From Chloroflexota bacterium (GTDB lineage: Bacteria > Chloroflexota > UBA6077 > SHYK01): a DNA stretch of 64,000 nt. Shown here piece after piece: positions 17,370-28,200 of this stretch. A program made the position numbers and the translations under genes. A model generated the notes under the pieces. The model searched no databases. It was not told where the DNA came from and saw nothing but the letters and a program-made list of their open reading frames with translations. Numbering within the stretch: the stretch's first letter is position 1; every line of letters starts with the position of its first letter. Location of the stretch: contig SHYK01000002.1 in NCBI GenBank assembly GCA_009692845.1, positions 421,451 to 485,450 on the forward strand, given 5' to 3'.

Positions 17370-19652
17370 TCAGTGGCGCTCTCCAACGAGGGTTTGAAGC
17401 AGCCGAGCGATCCTCCTCCGCCACGTTTCGATACCGAACGAGCGAATGATTTTGTTGGCTGCGCTACCCCCGGCGCTCTGGAGTCGTTCCATCGCATTCG
17501 CATCGGGCAACTTTCGACCGTACAGCCCTTCCACATAGCCGGCCCCGACGGTTTCTATAGCCTCCGCAGCTTCTGGCAGTGCTTTGGCAAGTGCCGCAGT
17601 GTATTCATACGGGGTCTGGGATTCTTTCGGCCCGAGACCGACCCAGCCCGCCAGCCGCACAACCCGGGCATAAGGCCGGGCAAAGCTCGGCAGTCGGCTT
17701 ATCTGCCTTGCCCATGCCCCTGGTCCCAGTACGAGCGCGGAGATGCCCAGCAAAGCGAGGGTCGCCAGTAAGATGAGACCTATGGGCGGCCCGCCGGATC
17801 CGCCAGCGTCGGATAATGGGGTGACATCGCCCTCGTCTCCAAGATCTTCTTCGTCCAAGGTCTGATCTGATGCTCCCTCCGACTCGAGCAGCCGCTTGAT
17901 ATCCTCTTCGCTTTCTGCGACCAGGGGGTTCTCAAATCGCGGCGGCAAGGGACGATTCGCGCTCGGTTCGAAGGTGATCCATCCGTACCCCGGGAAATAC
18001 ACCTCGGTCCACGCGTGAGCATGATTTTCATTCACCTGGTATGACTGGGTGGCGTCATCCCAGTCGCCGGCCACATACCCGGTTGCCACTCGAGTTGGGA
18101 TGCCCACCGATCGCAACATGACCGCCATCGCAGTGGCGTAATAATCGCAGTAACCTTCTTTCGAATCGAAAAGCAGGAAGCTTACCCAATCCCGGCCCGG
18201 CGGAGGAACTGCAACCCGGGTCTTATAGGTCAACGTGCGTAGATAGTCTTCGACGTTGGCAGCGGCCTCGTAGGTCGTTGTGGAATCCCCAACTACCCGC
18301 CAGGCCTCCTGTCTAACGGCGTCGGGGAAGAAATCCGGCAACTGGAGATATGCGCGTGTCCACGGTGGGTAGATCGTGCTGGCTCGTTTGAGCTCCGAGG
18401 TGGATGCGGTGGACACGGATGCTAAAACGCTGTATTGCTGCTGTTGGCGGAGAGAGATCACCGGTCGGATGAATGCGATGTCAGTGAAGTCTCCTCGGTA
18501 GTCATAGTTGACCGGCAGGTTGACCGTTACCGGTGCATCCGGCGCATGGAGAATAGAGCTGCCCAGAGCCAGCATCGTGAACGTGTACTCAACAAAGGTC
18601 CTGCCCTCAGTTCCCGCCTGGCTGTTTTCCGCGAGTGGTTGCCTACGATCTCTTCGCACTGAGGTTGCATTGGTACTCGTCATCAGTTGTCCGGTGTATT
18701 TGTCGTAGGTCGAGCCTCGCCAGTACGCGGGCCGCTGACCGGTCACCCGATAAACCGGGTCCGTCCCGAGATCAAAAGAACCTCGCGGAGCGAGGGACTG
18801 GGTTATAGAGAGGCCTCGGGAGGACAGCGGCGATGGATTGAGGGAGGCAAAGAGCCGATCGAAGGTGGCTTGGGCATCCTGCCAGGGACCCGAGACGGTG
18901 TCCCATGCGTTGGAGACCGCTCGGCTGACTTCGCCGGTCGGAAGCTGAAAGGCCAAGAGGACAATCCCCACCCCCAGACCAGCGCCGCCGAGGGCAAAGC
19001 CGGCGCCCTGATTGAGACTGCGGGCGACGTTGTCGATCCGCCAGGCCGCGACGTGGCGCAGCGAGCTCACATTCATCATCAGGAGGAAGCCGGCGACCAA
19101 TTGAAGGTAAGTGAGGGGGAGCAATTCGGTTGGGGCATAGGAGAGGTTCAGCAAGAGGACCGTAGAGGTGGGAACCACAGCCAACCACGGCGTGAACATT
19201 CGAAAGGCGCCCCAGGCCCCCACGTAGCCGCTCAGCCAGGCCAGGAGAGCCATGCTGAAAGCGAATAGCAGATTGTCGGTACTCGCTCCACCTGACAGGG
19301 CCGCGGCAAACCATTGGCCCACCCGCGCCAACAAGAGATGTGTACCGTCGAAGATGGTCGCCGACGGCAGGTAGCGTGAATAAAAGAGCGTCCCGGTCGC
19401 CGCACCGCTCAGGATTCCCAAAAGGTGCGCCTGGGGCGCGCGCCACCCGCTCCGGGCTAGCGCCCACCCGGCCAACACGCCGCCCAGCCCCATCCACGGA
19501 ACCAGGTCCAAGTTTTCCGACCACGCGGCGAGCTGAATAGACCAGGCCGGCATCCATGCCAACGCACCGACCACCAGGAGGCCAAAGAATGACTCTCTGG
19601 CGGTCAGCGCCAGAGGAACATGGGATCGGTCCCAATTAGTGCTGCCAAGCAT
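17370..19652 (-). CDS. TgpA-like membrane transglutaminase/protease
   Basis: 760 aa. N-terminal block of about six membrane helices (DUF3488/TgpA_N, residues 15-230), an extracytoplasmic domain, a transglutaminase-like core with the Cys in EGYCDYYATAMAVMLR (about 485-500), RVATGYVAG, the His in NENHAHAWTEVYFPGYGW and the acidic residue in FEPSANRP, then a C-terminal membrane helix (about 635-655) and a DUF4129 tail. The catalytic triad looks intact. In this family context it follows MoxR and DUF58 genes; the substrate is unknown. It overlaps DUF58 by 17 bases. Confidence 0.88.
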   Translation of the reverse strand: MLGSTNWDRSHVPLALTARESFFGLLVVGALAWMPAWSIQLAAWSENLDLVPWMGLGGVLAGWALARSGWRAPQAHLLGILSGAATGTLFYSRYLPSATIFDGTHLLLARVGQWFAAALSGGASTDNLLFAFSMALLAWLSGYVGAWGAFRMFTPWLAVVPTSTVLLLNLSYAPTELLPLTYLQLVAGFLLMMNVSSLRHVAAWRIDNVARSLNQGAGFALGGAGLGVGIVLLAFQLPTGEVSRAVSNAWDTVSGPWQDAQATFDRLFASLNPSPLSSRGLSITQSLAPRGSFDLGTDPVYRVTGQRPAYWRGSTYDKYTGQLMTSTNATSVRRDRRQPLAENSQAGTEGRTFVEYTFTMLALGSSILHAPDAPVTVNLPVNYDYRGDFTDIAFIRPVISLRQQQQYSVLASVSTASTSELKRASTIYPPWTRAYLQLPDFFPDAVRQEAWRVVGDSTTTYEAAANVEDYLRTLTYKTRVAVPPPGRDWVSFLLFDSKEGYCDYYATAMAVMLRSVGIPTRVATGYVAGDWDDATQSYQVNENHAHAWTEVYFPGYGWITFEPSANRPLPPRFENPLVAESEEDIKRLLESEGASDQTLDEEDLGDEGDVTPLSDAGGSGGPPIGLILLATLALLGISALVLGPGAWARQISRLPSFARPYARVVRLAGWVGLGPKESQTPYEYTAALAKALPEAAEAIETVGAGYVEGLYGRKLPDANAMERLQSAGGSAANKIIRSFGIETWRRRIARLLQTLVGERH

Positions 19653-20898
19653 TCATCGCCCCGTTGCTGGCTGCCAGCGGCTGCGTTGGCGCCAATAATC
19701 CCTCTAGTTTGTCGCCCTGCTTCACAGAGTGCACCGGAATGCCATTCGCGTTCAATCGGCTGATCACTTCTAGCTGAGCAGTGGAAGACCCGGCCGCTTG
19801 ATCCACGGCGAAACTCGCCGCGTCGATCGGCACCGCCATGATGTGAACACCCCGGTGGCGCAGCTCCTCGCACAAGCCAACCCATCCCGGCTCGCTGGAC
19901 GGTGTCACGACCCACGTGACAGCGTTCCGATTGAACCGGACAGATTCGGCGGCCAATATATCTACCAGGGTCTCTCGGTAGATTGCCTGAACCAGAGCCA
20001 GGATCTCTAGTCCTTTGCTCAACTGACGCGTGCCACGGTCGGGTGGCAGGAGCTGATGCTGGCCGATGAGGCCCACCGCCCGTCCCTGCATAAGAAAGTG
20101 TTGCAACAGGGACGCCGCAATAGTCACTGCGTATTCATCCGTTGATTCGGGCGCCGTTCCACGGTGAGGTGCCACATTGAGATCGAGAACTATCCACACG
20201 TCGGAAAAGGGATCGAGCTCAAATTCCTTAACCATAACCCGGCCCATCCGCGCCGTGCTGGCCCAGTGGATTCGATGGTACGGGTCCGAGGGCTGGTACT
20301 CGCGGACCCCGGACGCCATCGGCGTGACGAAAGGCACATGCCCGCTTTGCTGCGCTCCACCCGGGAGCAGCCCCGGCATGCGCATCGCCGTTACGAATTG
20401 AACGGTGCGCGGGTACACAACTACCGTGGCCTCAGACGGGTAGCGCCGACTCCGTTGAAAGAGTCCGAAGGGATCTCCGGTGGTGCAGACCAAATCGCCT
20501 ACGGCGAACTTGCCGCGGATGGCGCACTCCGTGCGTTGGGTCCAGGACCGGTGGGCTTTCGGCCCGAGGAACATCCCTTCCGCTACGCTGTGGCCCGCCA
20601 GCGCGGAATGTGAGCGCACCTCCAACCACGGTTTGGGGAGGCGCGAGGTGTTTTCGATTGCCACCGACTCTTCAAACTGGCTCCCCACCTGCGCGCGCTG
20701 GGTGCGCGCCCGACGGTCCACCGACATGGTTCTGATCCCCACAAGCGCCCACAGCCAAGAAACGGCAATCAGCAGAAACACCACGTAGGAAACTCGGTAC
20801 ATGACGCTCCAGCCGCCGGTCAGCGCGATGATCAAGGTGGCTACCCACAGTGCAACGAGCCCTGCGAGCCTCAACGCGAAGACCTGGTTCGGCCGCAC
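19636..20898 (-). CDS. DUF58 protein (MoxR partner)
   Basis: 420 aa. Two N-terminal membrane helices (about residues 8-50), a beta-rich stretch, then the DUF58 core with GVREYQPSDPYHRIHWASTARMG (the signature) and a von Willebrand A-like fold (DVWIVLDLNVA) with a partial metal site. DUF58 proteins accompany MoxR ATPases and membrane transglutaminases, presumably in assembly or maturation of surface complexes. It sits between moxR and the tgpA-like gene on one strand. Confidence 0.88.
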   Translation of the reverse strand: MRPNQVFALRLAGLVALWVATLIIALTGGWSVMYRVSYVVFLLIAVSWLWALVGIRTMSVDRRARTQRAQVGSQFEESVAIENTSRLPKPWLEVRSHSALAGHSVAEGMFLGPKAHRSWTQRTECAIRGKFAVGDLVCTTGDPFGLFQRSRRYPSEATVVVYPRTVQFVTAMRMPGLLPGGAQQSGHVPFVTPMASGVREYQPSDPYHRIHWASTARMGRVMVKEFELDPFSDVWIVLDLNVAPHRGTAPESTDEYAVTIAASLLQHFLMQGRAVGLIGQHQLLPPDRGTRQLSKGLEILALVQAIYRETLVDILAAESVRFNRNAVTWVVTPSSEPGWVGLCEELRHRGVHIMAVPIDAASFAVDQAAGSSTAQLEVISRLNANGIPVHSVKQGDKLEGLLAPTQPLAASNGAMNAWQH

Positions 20899-20958
20899 CT
20901 GGAGGCCAGGTCAAGCCAAGGTGAAAACAGGTCTTGCATTCTGTCGTCCGCCAGGAAC

Positions 20959-21924
20959 TTAAGCAGGTACGCGGGTGCCCGGGACCGGGACTGACTGCAG
21001 GACGTCCTCTAGGATGGAATTCGGCTGGACCCCCCGAACCCTGGCGCTCGGATTGATGATGAGCCGGTGCGCGAGCACCGTCTCTACGAGCATCTTCACA
21101 TCATCCGGGATGACGTAGTCCCGACCCCGCAACATGGCGGCGGCTTGGGCCACGCGGAACAACGAGAGCGATCCTCTAGGACTGGCCCCAAGATATACAT
21201 CGGGGTGTTTTCGGGTAGCGGCTACGACATCAACGATGTACCCCCTGACCGATGGCTCCACTCGCACCTGGCGGATTGCGGCGTGCGCTCCGCGAAGTTC
21301 GTCCGCATCGACCACCTGGCCAATGTCATCGATGGGATGAGACATTTCCTGCGAATCAAGGACCGCGACTTCTTGGTCGCGGCCCGGATAGCCAAGCCGG
21401 ATTCGCATGATGAAGCGATCGAGTTGGGCTTCGGGGAGCGGAAAGGTTCCTTCATATTCGATGGGGTTCTGGGTGGCCATCACCATGAACGGGCGTGGCA
21501 ACGACCTCGTGACGCCGTCTACCGTGATCTGGCGCTCCTCCATGGCCTCGAGCAAGGCCGACTGAGTCTTCGGAGTCGCTCGATTGATCTCATCAGCAAG
21601 GACGATCTGGGCCACGATGGGCCCCGGGCGAAACTCGAATTCCTCGGTTTTTTGGTTGTAGATCGAGACCCCGGTTACGTCGCTGGGCAGCAAGTCGGGC
21701 GTGAACTGAATCCGTCGGAAGGTGCAACCGATCGACTTTGCGAGCGCCTTCGCGAGCATGGTCTTCCCGACGCCGGGCACGTCTTCTATGAGGATATGGC
21801 CTTCGCTGGCCAGCGCGATCAGCGCCAGCTCCACTTCTTGGTTCTTGCCAAGTAGTACGCGTGATACGTTTTGCAGGACCGCTTGGAGCGTACGACTCCC
21901 GTCGACCATTCTGCCTCCGCTCAT
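20959..21924 (-). CDS. MoxR-family AAA+ ATPase
   Basis: 321 aa. Walker [13 protein letters not shown], Walker [11 protein letters not shown], sensor-1 [23 protein letters not shown], and an arginine-finger/lid region [11 protein letters not shown]. MoxR proteins act as chaperone-like ATPases that mature partner proteins carrying VWA domains; here the partner is likely the DUF58 product. First gene of a moxR-DUF58-tgpA operon that starts just downstream of secA. Confidence 0.92.
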   Translation of the reverse strand: MSGGRMVDGSRTLQAVLQNVSRVLLGKNQEVELALIALASEGHILIEDVPGVGKTMLAKALAKSIGCTFRRIQFTPDLLPSDVTGVSIYNQKTEEFEFRPGPIVAQIVLADEINRATPKTQSALLEAMEERQITVDGVTRSLPRPFMVMATQNPIEYEGTFPLPEAQLDRFIMRIRLGYPGRDQEVAVLDSQEMSHPIDDIGQVVDADELRGAHAAIRQVRVEPSVRGYIVDVVAATRKHPDVYLGASPRGSLSLFRVAQAAAMLRGRDYVIPDDVKMLVETVLAHRLIINPSARVRGVQPNSILEDVLQSVPVPGTRVPA

Positions 21925-21963
21925 GGCACGTCTTTAGGTGCGCGATGTTACGACAAGCCGCGT

Positions 21964-24558
21964 CTACTGGCCGCAGCAGTACTTATATTTCTTGCCGCTT
22001 CCGCACGGACAGGGGTCATTGCGACCGACCTTCTTGCCCGTTCCACCGCCCGGTCCAGACAACGCCCGCGGTCGGGCGGCGGCAGGTCTGCGCTCCTGGC
22101 TCAATGTCACGTGGTAGATCGTGTGCGCCACGTCATGCTGAATCGCACGCAGCAACTCCCCGAACATGCTGGCCGCCTCGACTTTGTACTCAACCAGCGG
22201 GTCCCGTTGGCCGTATGCGCGAAGGCCAATCCCTTGCCGAAGGTCGTCCAGGGCAGTGAGGTGTTGAGCCCAGAGTGTATCGATTAGGCGAAGCACCACC
22301 ACTCGTTCTGCCTGGCGCATAATCTCCGGGCCGAGCTCTCGCTCTTTATCCGCGTAGGCGTCTTCCGCATACCCCTTGAGCAGCTCAGCGATCGCATTTG
22401 GAGGCGTCTCTTCTAGGATTTCGACATCCAGCTGTGTGGTTGGACAGAGACTCTGGAATGCCCCCACAAGACCTTCCGGATCGCTCGTGTCACTCTTCCC
22501 GCCTAGGTAGCCCGCCACGAGCTCGTCGATCTCGCCGTCAACCCAATCGAGAAGCATCTCGTGTAGCGTGTCCTCACCAAGCACTGCCCGTCGATCTGCG
22601 TAGATCGCTTCGCGTTGCTTATTCATGACGTCGTCGTATTCCACGACGTGCTTGCGCATGTCGAAATTGTAGGCTTCGACTTTCTCTTGAGCGTTCTGGA
22701 TCGATCGGGAAACCAGCCGGTGTTCGAGCGGCATGTCTTCTTCGAAACCGAGCTTCCCCATGAGGTTCGAAATCGTCGCCCCGGCGAAGCGCCGCATGAG
22801 GTCGTCTTCCAGCGAGACATAGAACCGCGAGGAGCCTGGGTCGCCTTGGCGGCCGGCACGACCCCGAAGCTGGTTGTCGATGCGGCGGGCCTCATGACGC
22901 TCAGTGCCGATGATATGCAACCCGCCTAAAGCGATGACGCGCTCGTGGTCGCTTGCGCACATCTCGCTGATCTCCTGGGCGACCTGCTCCTCGTCTTCAA
23001 CCGCGGGAACTTGCCCGTTCCGGAACCTTCGCCGAAGCTCGCCCTCGTCCAGCCCAGTGGGATTACCGCCGAGCAAGATGTCGACGCCTCGCCCTGCCAT
23101 GTTGGTGGCGATCGTGACGGCACCCGGCCGACCGGCTTGTGCAATGATCGCGGCTTCGCGTTCGTGCTGCTTCGCATTGAGGACTTCGTGGGCAATCCCC
23201 ACCCGCTGGAGTTGACTGCTCAGCTCTTCGGATTTTTCTATGGATACCGTTCCTACCAGGACCGGACGGCCCGTCTGATTCAGCTCCTGGATCTCCTCCG
23301 CCACCGCCCGAAACTTCGCTGCCTCGCTTTTGTAAATGAGGTCCGGCCAGTCTTCTCGGATCATTGGACGGTTAGTCGGAATGGGAATGACTTCCAGATT
23401 GTAGATTTTGCGAAACTCCTCGCGCTCCGTTGCCGCAGTCCCGGTCATTCCCCCCAGTTTCTCGTACATTCGAAAGTAATTCTGGAAGGTGATTGTCGCG
23501 AGGGTGACGTTCTCGCGTTGAACGCGAACGCCCTCCTTCGCCTCGATCGACTGATGTAGCCCCTCCGAGTACCGTCGACCGGGCATCAAACGCCCGGTGA
23601 ACTCATCCACGATGACGACCTCACCATCCTTGACCACATAGTCTCGATCCCGCTTGTAGATGAACTGAGCCTTCAATGCCTGGTCCAGGTAGTGAGTGAG
23701 CTCATAATTTTCGGCGGCGTAGATGTTTTCCACGTGGGCCGCCCGCTCGACTTTCGCGATGCCTTCCTCGCTCAGACTGATGGCGCGATGCTTCAGATCC
23801 ATCTCGAAGTCGTCGCCCTCCCGAAGGCGGGGGGCGATCCTTGCGAACTGCGCGTAAAGGTCCGTCGACTCCTCAGCTGCACCCGAAATAATGAGCGGGG
23901 TTCGTGCCTCGTCAACAAGGATGTTGTCGATCTCGTCAACGATGGCAAAGTTCAGGTTCCGTTGGACCACTTCCGTCAGAGCCCAGACCATGTTGTCGCG
24001 AAGGTAATCGAATCCCAGCTCGTTATTGGTGCCATAGGTTATGTCAGCGGCATAAGCTTCCCTCCGCGTTCGGTAATCGAGATCGTGCTGGATCACCCCG
24101 ACCGTAAGTCCGAGAAACTGGTGGATGGGCCCCATCCACTCGCTGTCGCGCTTAGCCAAATAGTCGTTCACCGTGACCACGTGGACCCCTAGGCCAGAGA
24201 GGGCGTTCAAATAAGCGGGGAGCGTTGAGACCAGGGTCTTTCCTTCACCAGTCCTCATCTCCGCGATGTGTCCCTCGTGGAGGACGATTCCACCCAACAG
24301 CTGCACGTCATAGTGACGCTGGCCAATCGTACGCCGGGCGGCCTCCCGGACCAGGGCAAAGGCTTCGGGTAGGAGGCTGTCGAGGGTCTCGCCACCGTCA
24401 TAGCGCCTACGAAACTCAGCCGTCCTAGAGGGAAACTCTGAATCGCCTACTCTCGTGATCTCAGTTTCGAGTTGGTTGATCTGCTCGACCAACGGACGAA
24501 GATGGTGCAGCTCCCTCTCGGCGCTGCCGCCGAAAATGCGCGCAAGTGGATTCAACAT
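21964..24558 (-). CDS. secA: Preprotein translocase ATPase SecA
   Basis: Motor of the Sec export pathway. 864 aa with DEAD-type Walker [23 protein letters not shown], Walker [57 protein letters not shown], and the C-terminal zinc-binding SEC-C motif [16 protein letters not shown], which binds SecB or ribosomes in other bacteria. GAGGTG lies seven bases before the ATG. Complete; no truncation seen. Confidence 0.97.
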   Translation of the reverse strand: MLNPLARIFGGSAERELHHLRPLVEQINQLETEITRVGDSEFPSRTAEFRRRYDGGETLDSLLPEAFALVREAARRTIGQRHYDVQLLGGIVLHEGHIAEMRTGEGKTLVSTLPAYLNALSGLGVHVVTVNDYLAKRDSEWMGPIHQFLGLTVGVIQHDLDYRTRREAYAADITYGTNNELGFDYLRDNMVWALTEVVQRNLNFAIVDEIDNILVDEARTPLIISGAAEESTDLYAQFARIAPRLREGDDFEMDLKHRAISLSEEGIAKVERAAHVENIYAAENYELTHYLDQALKAQFIYKRDRDYVVKDGEVVIVDEFTGRLMPGRRYSEGLHQSIEAKEGVRVQRENVTLATITFQNYFRMYEKLGGMTGTAATEREEFRKIYNLEVIPIPTNRPMIREDWPDLIYKSEAAKFRAVAEEIQELNQTGRPVLVGTVSIEKSEELSSQLQRVGIAHEVLNAKQHEREAAIIAQAGRPGAVTIATNMAGRGVDILLGGNPTGLDEGELRRRFRNGQVPAVEDEEQVAQEISEMCASDHERVIALGGLHIIGTERHEARRIDNQLRGRAGRQGDPGSSRFYVSLEDDLMRRFAGATISNLMGKLGFEEDMPLEHRLVSRSIQNAQEKVEAYNFDMRKHVVEYDDVMNKQREAIYADRRAVLGEDTLHEMLLDWVDGEIDELVAGYLGGKSDTSDPEGLVGAFQSLCPTTQLDVEILEETPPNAIAELLKGYAEDAYADKERELGPEIMRQAERVVVLRLIDTLWAQHLTALDDLRQGIGLRAYGQRDPLVEYKVEAASMFGELLRAIQHDVAHTIYHVTLSQERRPAAARPRALSGPGGGTGKKVGRNDPCPCGSGKKYKYCCGQ

Positions 24559-24619
24559 GTCAGCACCTCAGCTCGGACTGCAAACCCCTGCCGATCGACC
24601 ATGGGGACGCGCCCTCATA

Positions 24620-25645
24620 TCAAGATAAACCATGCAGACGGCAAGCTGCATCGACAACCTGTCCCGACTCATAGGGCTCAGGACCCTTCGGGGACGGCCC
24701 CAACGGGTCAGTTGGAAGACTTGCGCCGGCGAGCAGCGCTGCCGCGTTGACAACGCCCCCACTGAGCACGTCTACATCGTACCCACCCTCGAGGAGAAAC
24801 ACCGCGCGACCAGCGCACACTCTGCTTGCGGCTGCCAAGACTTGACTCAGCACAACTGAATATCCGGCGAGGGAGAGTTGCATGTCGGCCATCGGATCAG
24901 CCCAGTGCGCGTCAAAACCGAGGGACACCAGGACCAATTCAGGCGCAAAACGCTCGATGGACGGTAGCACCACCCTCGCTGTCGCGGCCGCATAACTCTG
25001 GTCACCGCAGCCGGGCATCAGAGGGACATTCACGGTCGTTCCAAGGCCCGTCTCCGCACCGCATTCAGTCAGCGCTCCGGTTCCCGGGTAATGCGGGTAC
25101 TGGTGTAACGAGCAATACAGCACGTCGGATCTGTCATAAAAGATGTCCTGCGTACCATTGCCATGGTGGACGTCCACATCGACGATCGCGACCCGTCTAA
25201 TTCCGAGCTCATCTATTGCCCATTGGGCAGCGATCGCAATGCTGTTGAACAAGCAAAAGCCCATCGATCGGTTCCTGGTTGCATGGTGGCCGGGGGGGCG
25301 AACCAACACCATCGCATTGGTTTCCTTGCCCAATACTACGTCGCTGGTCGCCTGAACTGCCCCGCCCGCCGCCCGCAGTGCCGCTTCGTATGATCCCACC
25401 ACCACGTAGGTGTCGGAATCGATCCAGCCGCCTCCCTGCCGGGCTAGCTCTGCAACCATCTGGACCTGCCGTTCCGAATGAACTCTTTGGACCACAGAAG
25501 GGCTGCACCGATCCACGGCAGGCCAATTGAGCGGCAGATGCGCGTTATGTACAGCTTCGGTCGCCGCATTCACTCGTTCCGGTCGCTCCGGATGCCCAGG
25601 AGAGACGTGGAGCAGGCAGCGCTCGTCGGCGTAGATCGCCGTCAC
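24620..25645 (-). CDS. Histone-deacetylase-superfamily (AcuC/APAH-like) amidohydrolase
   Basis: 341 aa. Zn-dependent deacetylase fold: HPERPERV near the N-terminus, RPPGHHATRN, the metal ligands in VDVDVHHGNGTQDIFY and LGFDAHWADPM, the lid YPHYPGTGA, and the C-terminal GGYDVD. All ligands are intact. Bacterial members act on acetoin-utilisation enzymes, acetylpolyamines or unknown acetyl-amides; the substrate cannot be deduced here. It stands alone between secA and ftsH. Confidence 0.88.
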   Translation of the reverse strand: MTAIYADERCLLHVSPGHPERPERVNAATEAVHNAHLPLNWPAVDRCSPSVVQRVHSERQVQMVAELARQGGGWIDSDTYVVVGSYEAALRAAGGAVQATSDVVLGKETNAMVLVRPPGHHATRNRSMGFCLFNSIAIAAQWAIDELGIRRVAIVDVDVHHGNGTQDIFYDRSDVLYCSLHQYPHYPGTGALTECGAETGLGTTVNVPLMPGCGDQSYAAATARVVLPSIERFAPELVLVSLGFDAHWADPMADMQLSLAGYSVVLSQVLAAASRVCAGRAVFLLEGGYDVDVLSGGVVNAAALLAGASLPTDPLGPSPKGPEPYESGQVVDAACRLHGLS

Positions 25646-25744
25646 TTTAAGACAGCGTCATTTTTAGCAAAAGGCGCTGACACACAGCCGATTTAGTACG
25701 TCTGGGCCAGGCAGCACTCTAGGAGCCGCTGCCGCCCGCCGCCA

Positions 25745-27691
25745 TCAGGGCGTCGTGGCACCCGGTGCAAGTCTCGCGCGCGAGCGGGCCCGCGGTGCGC
25801 TCTGGACCGGATCCGGTTGCTCGGTCGGAAGGGGCGGCGGCTGCGGTGGCGGCAATTCAGTTTCGATGGCCTTGCCCTGGAACACGCGCTCCAGATCTTC
25901 CCCTTCCAGGGTTTCACGCTTGATCAACTCGGTCGCGAGGAGGTCCAAGGTGTCTCGGCGCTCGGACAGCATTGACATGGCTCGATCGTGGGCCTTGCCG
26001 ATCAACCGGCGCATTTCCTCATCGATCGCCTCAGCAATTTTTTCGCTGTAGTTCTTCTGCTCAGAAATCTCGCGGCCCAGGAAGATCAACTCCTCTTTGC
26101 GACCGAAAGTGCGGGGCCCGAGACTATCGCTCATGCCGTATTCGCAAATCATTTTGCGGGCGAGGTTCGTAGCCACCTCGAGATCGTTCTGGGCTCCGGT
26201 GCTCATTTCGCCGAACACGAGCTTTTCGGCGCAATGACCTCCCAACCCGGCGGCCAGGCGATCTTCGAACTGGGATCGAGTCCACAAATGCCGATCCTCT
26301 TCAGGCAGGAACCGCGTGTAGCCCCCCATCATTCCGTGGGCGACGATCGTAATCTTGTGAACTGGGTCGTGGTGCTCGAGGAATCGGCCGACTAGTGCGT
26401 GGCCTGCTTCGTGGTAGGCCGTGCGCCGCTGCTCCGCCTCCGAGATGATCCGACTGCGGCGTTCCGGGCCAGCGACAACCCGGTCAATAGCTTCTTCGAG
26501 CTCCTTCATGCCTAAAGTGCGTCGATTACGCCGAGCCGCCAGAATGGCGGCCTCGTTCAGCAAATTCGCCAAATCGGCTCCAGAAAATCCAGGGGTCTGC
26601 TTCGCCAGCACATCAAGATCGACGGAATCCTCCATAGGCTTACCGCGGGCGTGTACGTCCAATATCGCTCGGCGGCCCTTCATGTCCGGAGGTGACAAAA
26701 CCACCTGGCGGTCGAAACGGCCCGGTCGGAGCAACGCTTGATCCAGCACGTCCGGCCGGTTAGTAGCGGCTAGCACAATGACGCTAGTCCCTTGGTCGAA
26801 GCCATCCATCTCAACTAGGATCTGGTTGAGGGTTTGCTCGCGCTCGTCATGGCTGCCGCCCAGACCAGCACCCCGCGATCGACCGACCGCATCGATCTCA
26901 TCGATGAACACGATGCATGGCGCGTTCCGCTTGGCTTGCTCGAACAGGTCTCGTACCCGCGAAGCGCCGACGCCCACGAACATCTCGACAAATTCAGAAC
27001 CGCTAATGCTGAAGAAGGGAACCCCCGCTTCGCCAGCGACGGCCCTAGAGAGCATGGTCTTCCCTGTGCCGGGCGAGCCGATCAACAAGACTCCCTTGGG
27101 GATTCGCGCCCCTAAAGCAACGAACTTATCCGGAAACTTAAGAAACTCGACAACCTCCTGCAGCTCTTGTTTGGCCTCTTCCACGCCGGCGACATCGGCG
27201 AAGGTCGAAGTGGGCTTATTGGCCATGAACATCCGGGCCCGGCTTTTGCCAAATGACAATGCCTGATTGTTCGACCCTTGAGCCTGACGCATCATGAACA
27301 ACAGGACCCCGCCAAAGAAGATCAGGGGCAGGAGGTTGAACAGGATCCCGAGCCAGTTACCGAACTGCGACGGCTCCGTCACTACGATGGTGACCGCTTC
27401 CAGTTGGTCGGGCGTAACGCCGTAGTCTCGAAACTGCTGGGAAATAGTTCCGCCCGGCTCTTTTCGGGAAACGGCCCGCCGCTTGTCGTAGTACTCGACC
27501 TGCAGACGGTCTTCGGTCACCGAGATCCGGCTAACTGCTCCGTCTCGCACATCTTTAGCGAGTCCGCTGAAGCTGATCGGCCCGACTTCTTTATCAACGG
27601 TCTGAGGAAAGGCCGTAAAGAACAGGGCCGCGATCGCGGCTAAGATAACGAGATAGGCGAAGCTATTGCGCAGCCACTTATTGCCGGTCAT
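25745..27691 (-). CDS. ftsH: ATP-dependent zinc metalloprotease FtsH
   Basis: Membrane AAA+ protease that degrades unassembled membrane and regulatory proteins. Two N-terminal membrane helices (about residues 10-25 and 110-130), Walker [16 protein letters not shown], pore loop [14 protein letters not shown], Walker [36 protein letters not shown], zinc site HEAGHALVG, and a Pro-rich C-terminal tail ([11 protein letters not shown]). 648 aa is typical. RBS GGAGAGG is 4 bases before ATG. It has its own extended -10 promoter. Confidence 0.97.
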   Translation of the reverse strand: MTGNKWLRNSFAYLVILAAIAALFFTAFPQTVDKEVGPISFSGLAKDVRDGAVSRISVTEDRLQVEYYDKRRAVSRKEPGGTISQQFRDYGVTPDQLEAVTIVVTEPSQFGNWLGILFNLLPLIFFGGVLLFMMRQAQGSNNQALSFGKSRARMFMANKPTSTFADVAGVEEAKQELQEVVEFLKFPDKFVALGARIPKGVLLIGSPGTGKTMLSRAVAGEAGVPFFSISGSEFVEMFVGVGASRVRDLFEQAKRNAPCIVFIDEIDAVGRSRGAGLGGSHDEREQTLNQILVEMDGFDQGTSVIVLAATNRPDVLDQALLRPGRFDRQVVLSPPDMKGRRAILDVHARGKPMEDSVDLDVLAKQTPGFSGADLANLLNEAAILAARRNRRTLGMKELEEAIDRVVAGPERRSRIISEAEQRRTAYHEAGHALVGRFLEHHDPVHKITIVAHGMMGGYTRFLPEEDRHLWTRSQFEDRLAAGLGGHCAEKLVFGEMSTGAQNDLEVATNLARKMICEYGMSDSLGPRTFGRKEELIFLGREISEQKNYSEKIAEAIDEEMRRLIGKAHDRAMSMLSERRDTLDLLATELIKRETLEGEDLERVFQGKAIETELPPPQPPPLPTEQPDPVQSAPRARSRARLAPGATTP

Positions 27692-27718
27692 GAAGCCTCT
27701 CCGGGAGGGTGCCAGTAG

Positions 27719-27727
27719 ATTATATCA
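27719..27727 (-). promoter_or_regulatory. ftsH promoter, extended -10
   Basis: TGATATAAT on the minus strand: a perfect TATAAT with the TGn extension, about 27 bases before the ATG. No canonical -35, as expected for an extended -10 promoter. Confidence 0.6.
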
Positions 27728-27804
27728 GAGGGTCTCCGCGCTCTCGGACGGCCCGAAATGTGACAAACGGCACCACACCCAACGAGTTCTCGCGCAACTC
27801 CAAG

Positions 27805-28200
27805 TCACTCGATGTCGAAGAAGACTCTCAGCCACGCTCGCCACCGCGACTCCGACCGGGAGGGCTGACTTCGGAGGCGCGGGTCATCCGGGATCGCTTG
27901 GGCCGGCCACCCGAGCACTACCGGGCGGTCGCCCGGTCTAACCAGGCCAAGCTCGTTGCGGGCTAGCCGCTCGATCTCAGACTCCTCGAGTGTAGCCGTG
28001 AGCTCCGCTTGAAGCGAGAGGTTTTGGAGACGCAACGATTCGATCTGCCTAGTTGCACCTATCACCTCCTCGCGGGCTCGATAGCCATCGAGAGCGCGTT
28101 GGCCGGTGAGAACTCCCAGATAAACTACCACCAGTCCCGCGCCGATTGCGATGAGCCGGCGACCAGTTCTGCTCGAACGCGGAATAGCAATCAAGCTCAT
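27805..28200 (-). CDS. FtsB/DivIC-like septum-formation protein
   Basis: 131 aa. Short basic N-terminus, one membrane helix (about residues 16-34, LIAIGAGLVVVYLGVLTG), a leucine-zipper coiled coil (IESLRLQNLSLQAELTATLEE) and the ERLARNELGLVRPGDRPVVL motif typical of DivIC/FtsB. These proteins scaffold the divisome with FtsL and FtsQ. Its ATG overlaps the stop of the TolB-like gene by 4 bases, so it is the last gene of the pyr operon read-through transcript. Confidence 0.82.
   Translation of the reverse strand: MSLIAIPRSSRTGRRLIAIGAGLVVVYLGVLTGQRALDGYRAREEVIGATRQIESLRLQNLSLQAELTATLEESEIERLARNELGLVRPGDRPVVLGWPAQAIPDDPRLRSQPSRSESRWRAWLRVFFDIE

Noticed and set aside
21067..21855. 262-codon plus-strand frame opposite moxR
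   Set aside because: Complement of strongly conserved MoxR coding; no motifs of its own.
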